NCBI GenBank assembly: GCA_947378245.1
Contig: CANCJF010000004.1
Coordinates: 1 to 51,705 of the forward strand
Source: Bacteroidota bacterium
Lineage (GTDB): Bacteria; Bacteroidota; Bacteroidia; Flavobacteriales_D; Crocinitomicaceae
DNA: 51,705 bases
Direction: 5' to 3'
Every line of letters begins with the position of its first letter. The stretch's first letter is position 1. The notes beneath the pieces were generated by a model. The model made no database searches, was not told the DNA's origin, and saw only the letters and a program-made list of their open reading frames with translations. Below are positions 45,627 to 51,705 of this stretch, piece after piece. A program made the position numbers and the translations under genes.

Positions 45627-46322
45627 ATGGAATTTGCCTTAGTTTGTAACGAAAAAGGAATCGTGCAAGAGATCACTTTAGACACCTCTTCCCAATTAAC
45701 TATTGGCAACTCTTTATTTCCCTTCGTGGATTCATTTAGCATCCCGAAAATTCTTACTTTTTATCAAGAAATTGAGAATAAAGGAATTGCACTTAACTGG
45801 GAAATAAATTTTTGTTTTGAAGACATGCTTATAGCACTAGTAGTGTCTGGTATAAAAAGAAATAAAGAAATTCAAATTTTTGGATATTCTGCACACGACA
45901 ACAATCAAAAAATCATCGATGAATTAAGTGCAATTAATAATTCACAGAGTTTATTACTTCGTTCATCCATCAAAGAAAACATAAAGCACGCTGTACAGAG
46001 AGATCCAGAAAGTGATAAGGCATTTATTTTAAGCTTGCAAAATGAAAATAGATTATTAAAAAACCAAGTGATTTCTTCGAGTCGTATCTTTGAAAAACAA
46101 TTAAACGAACAAGAGCATAAAATCAAATTATTACTTAAAAAGGATAACGAATTAAAGGAAGAACTTTTGATTATATACGATGAAATTAAATGTTCCACAG
46201 AATTAATAATTAAGGATTACCGACAAGCGGTATTTACGAAGCAAGGAGAATTAGAAGAAATACAATCCCAACTTTTTGAGTTGAATTTACTAATCGAAAA
46301 GTGGGGTATAATTAAGGAATAA
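45627..46322 (+). CDS. PAS-like sensory domain with coiled-coil tail, no output domain
   Basis: A 231-residue soluble protein, first gene of the operon. Residues 1-90 resemble the N-terminal PAS-like domain of some sensor kinases (NEKGIVQEITLDTS, then FSIPKILTFYQEIENKG, LNWEINF and LVVSGI). From about 95 to 225 it is helical with a strong coiled coil (residues 135-190, rich in leucine, lysine and glutamate). It has no kinase, cyclase or DNA-binding domain, so it probably works through partner proteins such as the next gene's product. A near-consensus -7 sequence (TACCTTTT, 45615-45622) is only four bases from the ATG, suggesting a very short leader. Family assignment is tentative. Confidence 0.65.
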   Translation: MEFALVCNEKGIVQEITLDTSSQLTIGNSLFPFVDSFSIPKILTFYQEIENKGIALNWEINFCFEDMLIALVVSGIKRNKEIQIFGYSAHDNNQKIIDELSAINNSQSLLLRSSIKENIKHAVQRDPESDKAFILSLQNENRLLKNQVISSSRIFEKQLNEQEHKIKLLLKKDNELKEELLIIYDEIKCSTELIIKDYRQAVFTKQGELEEIQSQLFELNLLIEKWGIIKE

Positions 46323-46323
46323 C

Positions 46324-47592
46324 ATGCCGAATCAATTAAATCAATTATTAAACCATAAAATAAAAACAGAATATTCTGTGAAGAATAATTGGGATTTAAC
46401 ATTAGAACTAAATCTCTTACTTACTTTTTTCTCACATCAGTCCAAGCAATTGCCAGTATTTATTTATTGGTTGGAGAATTATTTTGAAGCAGTAAATTTA
46501 CCTTTTTCTCTGCTTGAAAATTGTTTGTTAGAAATTGAACCAAAACATTTTTTGGTTCATAGCGACTTAAAAGAGAAGCTAAAAGTAAATAACAAAATAG
46601 AAGAAATAGGGCTTTGTACCGACTTGCACATTGAACTTTTTCAAACCATTGAGAAACATTCTAAGCCTGAATACAGAAGTTATATTTATAATGACGCGGA
46701 AAAACATTTAGAATTTTTAAAACAATCGATCGAAACGGATAGTATTATTTTATTTACGGAATACATCGCTTGGGCAAAAACAATGTTAAACGCTTTGCAC
46801 ATTGACACAAGTACCTTAATTCGCTTTTTGGTCACTTTACGTACTGTTTTTCATGTAAATAATCAGAAAAAAGAAGTAGCGTTTTTGGATCGTGGTATCC
46901 AAATGTTATTAGATGGAAATGTCGTTTCAGCAACTTCTGAAATCGCGTTTACCATTACTGAAGAATCCAAAAAATACTTAGAGCTTCTCCTTCTAAAAGA
47001 ACGAAATTTGGCTAAGAATTACATACTTGAGTTAGCGGATGGAGGAATGGATATTCGTGAAATATTCCTTGATGTTTTTCAAGCGACCCAATATGAATTA
47101 GGTAGATTGTGGGAATTGAATCGTATTACCATTGCACAAGAACACTACTGTACAGCTGCAACGCAAACCTTCATGGCAATGCTTACCGCACGTATTGTTC
47201 CAGAAAAATTAATTGGTAAAAAAGTGATTGCTACCTGTGTAGGTACTGAACAACATGAATTAGGGATACGAATTGTAAATGATTTCCTAGAAATGGAAGG
47301 TTGGGATACGTATTACTTGGGTGCAAATGCGCCGATGGAAGCCATTATCCTTGCCATTAAAGATAACCAACCAGATTTATTAGCACTATCGGTTACATTG
47401 ACACCACATGTTAAAAATGTGATTGAAATCATTCAAAAAGTGAAAAATATTTTCCCAACCATTAAAATATTAGTTGGTGGTTATCCTTTTTTAAGAGATA
47501 ATTCATTAGCAGAAAAAATTGGAGCAGATGGCGTCGCTTTAGATGCAAAACAAGCGCCTATAATTGCCTTAAAATTAGTGCAGAATTCTTAA
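46324..47592 (+). CDS. Cobalamin-binding photoreceptor-like protein
   Basis: A 422-residue protein starting one base after the previous stop. The N-terminal ~190 residues are all-helical and of unknown family (HLEFLKQSIETDSIILFTEY). The B12 cap helix bundle follows (about 193-290) and carries W263 with E273 and H274: the Wx9EH signature of CarH-type adenosylcobalamin photoreceptors. The Rossmann B12 domain (298-422) has the lower-ligand motif EQHELG (H311), then S356 exactly 41 residues after that glycine, and GG at 385-386, matching ExHxxG-x41-S...GG. There is no MerR DNA-binding domain, so the output must be by protein contact, probably with operon or kinase partners. Confidence 0.82.
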   Translation: MPNQLNQLLNHKIKTEYSVKNNWDLTLELNLLLTFFSHQSKQLPVFIYWLENYFEAVNLPFSLLENCLLEIEPKHFLVHSDLKEKLKVNNKIEEIGLCTDLHIELFQTIEKHSKPEYRSYIYNDAEKHLEFLKQSIETDSIILFTEYIAWAKTMLNALHIDTSTLIRFLVTLRTVFHVNNQKKEVAFLDRGIQMLLDGNVVSATSEIAFTITEESKKYLELLLLKERNLAKNYILELADGGMDIREIFLDVFQATQYELGRLWELNRITIAQEHYCTAATQTFMAMLTARIVPEKLIGKKVIATCVGTEQHELGIRIVNDFLEMEGWDTYYLGANAPMEAIILAIKDNQPDLLALSVTLTPHVKNVIEIIQKVKNIFPTIKILVGGYPFLRDNSLAEKIGADGVALDAKQAPIIALKLVQNS

Positions 47593-47610
47593 TTTTTTTC
47601 TTTCTAACTA

Positions 47611-48312
47611 GTGAAAAAAGTATTTGATTTTGTGCTAGACTCAATCTTCGAGCCATCCGAGGTCGCATTCCAGTGGAGAGAAGAAAAAAGAGAAGAGCAA
47701 TACCGTAACTACACCCTTGTTCAAGAAAAAAAGGTAATAGTTGTCACAAGTAGAGGTTGGGTAAGTAAAGATGGAAATGCATGCATGCGCTTCGCGCGCT
47801 TTCAAAACGAGCAAATCGACATTACAACGCTTATCATTTTCCCTACAAACGACACATCACTTTTTCCAATTTTTGTGGTAGAACTCGTGTTGGTGATGGA
47901 TAAAATTCATCGTTGTATTGTAGATGTGGAGCCCGTCACTTTGCTCAGCAAACCATTAATAGATACCTATTTTTCTTCTTTATACACGAAAAACCAAGAC
48001 CTTTTAGAACAATTAAATGACCGACCTGACTGGTTTACCGACATTCAATCGCCTTACGCTATTTACGCGACCTGTAATGCTTCGGAGGTGCATAAAGTGG
48101 AGACAATTGTAGATTCGTATTTCTCTATGTTTATGCTAGAATATATAAACGGTCAAAAATTACCAGTTTTTGAACAGGTCAAGGATCATGTTTCTGTTGC
48201 TGAATATAAAAAACACCATGTTGCACATTCTCCAGCAAAATCAATTATCAAGGGCGAAAATGAATCTTGGTTGAATCAATTTTTAGAACATAACCATTTC
48301 AAAATTCTATGA
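47611..48312 (+). CDS. Probable ferredoxin-dependent bilin reductase homologue
   Basis: A 233-residue protein with a GTG start at 47611. It resembles the PcyA/HY2 family of bilin reductases in layout: a beta-sheet region with TTLIIFPTNDTSLFPIFVVE, then HRCIVDVEPV, whose aspartate (D105) corresponds to the catalytic aspartate in the family's LDYQP-like motif; a helical SPYAIYATCN stretch; and a C-terminal YKKHHVAHSPAKSIIKG motif like the family's Y...q..n.p...m. It overlaps the heme oxygenase gene by four bases (ATGA), so it would receive biliverdin directly. This pairing is the strongest support. Overall similarity is low, so the call is an inference. Confidence 0.65.
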   Translation: MKKVFDFVLDSIFEPSEVAFQWREEKREEQYRNYTLVQEKKVIVVTSRGWVSKDGNACMRFARFQNEQIDITTLIIFPTNDTSLFPIFVVELVLVMDKIHRCIVDVEPVTLLSKPLIDTYFSSLYTKNQDLLEQLNDRPDWFTDIQSPYAIYATCNASEVHKVETIVDSYFSMFMLEYINGQKLPVFEQVKDHVSVAEYKKHHVAHSPAKSIIKGENESWLNQFLEHNHFKIL

Positions 48313-48902
48313 AGTTATCTGAAAAGTTAAAAATAGCCACACAAAATGCACACAAAGAAATTGAGCAGTCTCATTACTTTAAACGACTTCTATCTCCCGA
48401 TTTAACAGTCGAGGAATATGTGCATATTTTGTGTTTATGGAAGACATTCCTTACCCCAATCGAAGCATCTTGGCAAAAACATGCGGAATCCAATTTGATT
48501 TTTTCAACCATAAATCAAAGAGGTAAAACCTACCGTTTACAATTGGACATAGATAATTTAGGAAAATTTTACCATCTTGCGAATTCGAGTGGGGCTGGCA
48601 AAAAGTTGCTTGCAAATGACTTCGATGTACAGAATCCATTGAGTTTAATTTCCTCTTTATACGTTATCGAAGGTTCCACTATGGGAGCAATGCATATTGT
48701 AAAACAGTTAATGAAGGTTGATTTTTGTTCGGAGAACACGACCCATTTTTACACACATTATGGAGAGGAAACGATTGCGATGTGGCAAACGTGTAAAATG
48801 GAATTGGACCATTGGGGAGATGAAAACCCAAATCTTCACAATCAGGTGTGTGATGGAGCGGTTCAATGTTTTCAATCGCTTGGAAATCATTTTAATGGTT
48901 AG
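48309..48902 (+). CDS. Biliverdin-producing heme oxygenase
   Basis: A 197-residue heme oxygenase of the bacterial BphO/HO family, which opens heme to biliverdin, CO and iron. The proximal histidine is in ATQNAHKEIEQS (H15). The distal helix shows SLYVIEGSTMGAMHIVKQL, matching the family's YVxEGSxxGG region, although the second glycine of the usual pair is alanine. It is the last gene of the four-gene operon, coupled to the reductase gene. No hemophore, TonB heme receptor or bacteriophytochrome is near, so pigment synthesis is more likely than iron acquisition; that is an inference. Confidence 0.85.
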   Translation: MKLSEKLKIATQNAHKEIEQSHYFKRLLSPDLTVEEYVHILCLWKTFLTPIEASWQKHAESNLIFSTINQRGKTYRLQLDIDNLGKFYHLANSSGAGKKLLANDFDVQNPLSLISSLYVIEGSTMGAMHIVKQLMKVDFCSENTTHFYTHYGEETIAMWQTCKMELDHWGDENPNLHNQVCDGAVQCFQSLGNHFNG

Positions 48903-48936
48903 TTGTTTAGCTATTAATTGAAAATTAAATTTGATT

Positions 48937-49000
48937 CCTTTTCAAGTTTAATAGATTAATCAAATATTTATAAGTAATTTTACTTATCAAAATGAAAAGG
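48937..49000. repeat. Nested inverted repeats after the heme oxygenase gene
   Basis: Outer arms CCTTTTCA (48937-48944) and TGAAAAGG (48993-49000) enclose an inner perfect hairpin ATAAGTAA/TTACTTAT (48970-48987, 2-base loop). The structure fills much of the 183-base gap before the large kinase gene and may terminate the operon or bind a regulator. Confidence 0.4.
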
Positions 49001-49029
49001 ATAGCATAATAGATTATGAATTAACTGTT

Positions 49030-49037
49030 TATTTTTG
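49030..49037 (+). promoter_or_regulatory. -7 element before the large histidine kinase gene
   Basis: TATTTTTG matches TAnnTTTG exactly, 48 bases before the ATG at 49086. A TACGTA palindrome (49074-49079) lies between it and the ATG, so a bound regulator could block the leader. Confidence 0.45.
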
Positions 49038-49085
49038 TAAAATTTAATTTTAATTATTTTTTTTGCACACAATTACGTATCTAAA

Positions 49086-51705
49086 ATGATCACTAAAACA
49101 AAAAATTGGTTTATTAAAAACATACCAGAATCGGACTCAGTTATTGAGAACCGTAGGTCTGCCTTGGTATTCCAATATTTGTTTATATATAGTTTAATAT
49201 TAGCTTTTTCGTACCCTTTTTTCTGTATAAAGCTCAATCTTTCTCAGATTTTCGTGAGTACACTTGGATTACTTGGTGCTATCATTCCCTTGTTTTTATT
49301 GCGTAGTTCACATTCGTATAAAATGGCTTCGATTGTTTACATATGCTTGGGATTACTTAGTAATACCTTGTCTATCGTTGTTTTTTCGAACGGAGTAATT
49401 GATGCGCGATTATTTACGTGGTTTTTAGTCCATATTTTGTTTGCGTTTTTTACCTTAGAAAAAAAAGCAGGGTTAATCATCATGGGCTTGACCATTGCGT
49501 TAAGTGTAATAATTCCATTTGGAAAGGAATTACCTATATTTTCCTCATTCTACCAAAATCAGGAGAATACGGTCCTATTCACTATTTTGTCCAATGTGCT
49601 CTCCTATATCTTTATCTATTTTATTTTAGATAGTTACATGAAGATTTTTCAGGCATCTGATTCACGAATTCAAGAGTTAATAGGAGTAAATTTGGATACT
49701 CAGAAAGAGATGATTGATATTCTGAATCAAAACCTAGCATTAACCGAAGAATTTAGTGAAAATCAACAGGTATTAGAAACCAATTTTGAGTTATTGCAAA
49801 ATTTAGATTTAAAAATTCATAACTCTGAAGAACAAACCTTAGCGATACATGATGCTGCTCCAGTAGGAATTCTTTTTTTCAATTTAAAAGGGGAGTGTGT
49901 TTACACAAATCCGAAAGCAACAAATATATTAGGATTAGAGAACGCTAGCAAAGAATGGTTAATGACCGTAATTGAATCTGACAAGGATAAATTAATCAAA
50001 AAATGGGATGCATTTATCGAAGAAAAAAGCAATTTTTCTGCAGATTTTCGGATTAATGTTTCGGAAAGTGAAAGATGGATTCAAGCACGTATTACACCCA
50101 TTCGTGAAAATGGAAAAGTAGTTTCCTTTATAGGTACCATATCGAATATTACGAATGCACATAGAGAAAAAGAATTGCTTTATGTTTTATTTGAAATGGT
50201 GGATCATACGTTAGATATTTTCTTTGTTACAGAAAAAGATGGAGATATTATTTATCTGAACAAAGCAGCGAAAACATTATTACGACCAAGTAAGGCCCAA
50301 CGATCTTTAAATGTATTTGATACCAATTGGATAGAATCCGATAAGGGTTGGATGGAAAAAGTGACAACACTAAAAGAGCAAGAATCCGCGAGCTATGTTA
50401 GGGAATCTAAAGATGATTTTGGGAAAGCTACAATTTTAGAAGTAACTGAAAGACTCTATACTTTTCGTGAGGTAGAGTATGTCATTACTATGGCGAAAGA
50501 TCGTACAGAGAAAATGGAAGATGAAAAGAAAATAGTACGAAACCGTTTGTTTTTGAAAAATGCCCAATCCATCGCAAAAACAGGTAGTTTTGAACGAAAT
50601 TTCACTACCAAAGAATACTTTTTTTCTGATTACCTCTATGAACTATTTCAAATACCACAAGACACCGATATTTCGCGTTTTGATTTCAGACAATATATTT
50701 CAAACGAGGATTATGAGTATGTAAATGCCATTTTTAAAGAGAAGATTCGGAAAGAAAAATCATTTAGTTTAATGTATCGTTTGGTGAATACGCTTGGTGA
50801 AATTATACCGGTTCATACGACTGTAGAAATTGTCCGAAGTAAATCGGGAGCTGTAAGTAAAATCAGTGGTACCATCCAAAATTTGACCGAACAGTATAAA
50901 ATGGATAAACTAAATAGAGAATTAGTTCAATTACAAAGCGATCAAATTAAAAACAAATTAGAAATCGAAGAGCGAACCTTGGATCTTATTGAAAAAAATG
51001 TACAAATGAAAGAAGAGCGTATACGTATTTCTTCTGTGTTAACAGGACAAGAAAATGAACGTAAGCGCTTATCGAGAGAATTACATGATGGTTTAGGACA
51101 AATGTTGACCGCGATCAAATTAAAGGTGGAAATGATCGATGAAAAAGCGGTAAATTCAGAAGATATTTTGAAATATATTTTAGAGATTAAAAAAGACATA
51201 AAAAACACCATTTTCGAAACCAGAAAAATATCCCAAGATTTGATGCCAAGCGCCTTAGAAGATTTTGGAATTGCCTCTGCTATACGTATACTTGCGGAGG
51301 ATTTTTCCAATGTAAAAGGGATTAAAGTATTGTTTAAAGAAAAGGATTTTAACTCAGATCTTCCTTCAGATATAAAAATAACGTTATTTCGTATTGTACA
51401 AGAAGCATTTTCAAACATTTCGAAACATTCAAATGCTACAAAATGTACCATTGAATTAAGCAACAAAAACGAAATCATTTATTTGAAAATTACAGATAAT
51501 GGTTCAAATTTTAGAAAAGACGTTTTTGGTTCAGGTTCAGGAATTGTTAATATGAAAGAAAGAACAGAATTGTTAAATGGACAATTTTTAATTAATCAAA
51601 CACAAGAAAACGGGTGTGATATTCAAATTAAAATTCCTTTAAATGATTCACCTTTGGTAGTTTTAACCCCTGTAAAATATCCTGGGGGGGGGGGGTATCT
51701 ACCTA
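49086..51705 (+). CDS. Membrane histidine kinase with three PAS domains (HisKA_3), 3' end cut
   Basis: The frame opens with ATG at 49086 and continues 873 codons to the window edge with no stop. Residues 28-185 contain about six membrane helices. A coiled coil (200-245), then PAS domains at about 245-360, 365-475 and 490-605, lead to a HisKA_3 domain with the phosphoacceptor in SRELHDGLGQML (H667). The NarL-type HATPase follows (FRIVQEAFSNISKHS, then ITDNGSNF and GSGIVNMKER). Such kinases phosphorylate LuxR-type response regulators, which would be expected just beyond the window. It could be the signalling output of the neighbouring bilin/B12 genes. The last ~20 residues, after KIPLN, may be affected by a G-run. 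Confidence 0.85.
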   Translation, partial: MITKTKNWFIKNIPESDSVIENRRSALVFQYLFIYSLILAFSYPFFCIKLNLSQIFVSTLGLLGAIIPLFLLRSSHSYKMASIVYICLGLLSNTLSIVVFSNGVIDARLFTWFLVHILFAFFTLEKKAGLIIMGLTIALSVIIPFGKELPIFSSFYQNQENTVLFTILSNVLSYIFIYFILDSYMKIFQASDSRIQELIGVNLDTQKEMIDILNQNLALTEEFSENQQVLETNFELLQNLDLKIHNSEEQTLAIHDAAPVGILFFNLKGECVYTNPKATNILGLENASKEWLMTVIESDKDKLIKKWDAFIEEKSNFSADFRINVSESERWIQARITPIRENGKVVSFIGTISNITNAHREKELLYVLFEMVDHTLDIFFVTEKDGDIIYLNKAAKTLLRPSKAQRSLNVFDTNWIESDKGWMEKVTTLKEQESASYVRESKDDFGKATILEVTERLYTFREVEYVITMAKDRTEKMEDEKKIVRNRLFLKNAQSIAKTGSFERNFTTKEYFFSDYLYELFQIPQDTDISRFDFRQYISNEDYEYVNAIFKEKIRKEKSFSLMYRLVNTLGEIIPVHTTVEIVRSKSGAVSKISGTIQNLTEQYKMDKLNRELVQLQSDQIKNKLEIEERTLDLIEKNVQMKEERIRISSVLTGQENERKRLSRELHDGLGQMLTAIKLKVEMIDEKAVNSEDILKYILEIKKDIKNTIFETRKISQDLMPSALEDFGIASAIRILAEDFSNVKGIKVLFKEKDFNSDLPSDIKITLFRIVQEAFSNISKHSNATKCTIELSNKNEIIYLKITDNGSNFRKDVFGSGSGIVNMKERTELLNGQFLINQTQENGCDIQIKIPLNDSPLVVLTPVKYPGGGGYLP
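51684..51695. repeat. Run of 12 guanines near the window end
   Basis: Twelve consecutive G stand out in this AT-rich sequence, 10 bases from the edge and inside the kinase frame just after its catalytic domain ends. It may be a contig-end artefact or a phase-variable tract. Confidence 0.6.

Noticed and set aside
48309-48902. Heme oxygenase as part of a heme-iron uptake system
   Set aside because: No heme receptor, hemophore or ABC transporter is beside it, while a reductase homologue overlaps it, which fits pigment synthesis better.
48903-49085. A cobalamin riboswitch near the B12 gene
   Set aside because: Neither this gap nor the divergent promoter region shows the B12-box core or the long conserved fold; only short palindromes are present.
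50942-51478. A 178-codon minus-strand ORF
   Set aside because: It lies opposite the HisKA_3 and HATPase region of the plus-strand kinase and its translation has no recognisable domain.

Overview
The window comes from an AT-rich, non-photosynthetic member of the Bacteroidota, most likely class Flavobacteriia (a Fluviicola/Crocinitomicaceae-like genome is my guess, not shown). The evidence is: type IX secretion (T9SS) sorting domains of both classes, a PorP/SprF protein, two CarboxypepD_reg-type TonB-dependent receptors, a DUF4249 lipoprotein, BshC, and repeated Bacteroidota promoter elements of the form TAnnTTTG. No rRNA, tRNA, CRISPR array, prophage or transposase was seen.

Left part (1-25.7 kb) is mostly housekeeping and metabolism. 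It holds a kynurenine operon (kynU-kmo), an ORF6N/PLD-like protein, hemL, a DUF6364/PIN toxin-antitoxin pair, a run of minus-strand genes (2-hydroxyacid dehydrogenase, YwqK/MORN-like repeat protein, LysE exporter, two RemB/Wzi-like beta-barrel proteins, cysQ), a TonB receptor/DUF4249 pair, a dinD-xseA-xseB operon, gcvH, paaZ with a tiny membrane gene in front, an AAA_14/DUF4143 ATPase with tandem palindromes upstream, and metG.

Middle part (25.8-40.5 kb) begins with a five-gene plus-strand cluster: a T9SS-exported DOMON/Ig-like protein, a periplasmic ankyrin protein, a four-helix protein with cytochrome b561-like histidine spacing, a YceI protein and an EamA permease. This looks like an envelope electron-transfer module. 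A SprF-like protein paired with a minimal T9SS CTD protein, a cyclophilin, bshC, a second large TonB receptor, speA and a probable 2-aminomuconate semialdehyde dehydrogenase (a later step of the same kynurenine route) follow.

Right part (40.6-51.7 kb) is a signalling island and the most interesting region. It has cheR, a HAMP-GAF-PAS transducer lacking the usual receptor or kinase output, a divergent degenerate histidine kinase, and a compact four-gene operon: PAS-like/coiled-coil protein, cobalamin-binding protein with the CarH-type Wx9EH photoreceptor signature, a probable ferredoxin-dependent bilin reductase homologue, and a biliverdin-producing heme oxygenase. A large HisKA_3 histidine kinase follows and runs off the window edge. 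I infer a light- or redox-responsive system that combines adenosylcobalamin and a reduced bilin. TACGTA palindromes sit in the divergent promoter region and again just before the large kinase, suggesting shared regulation.
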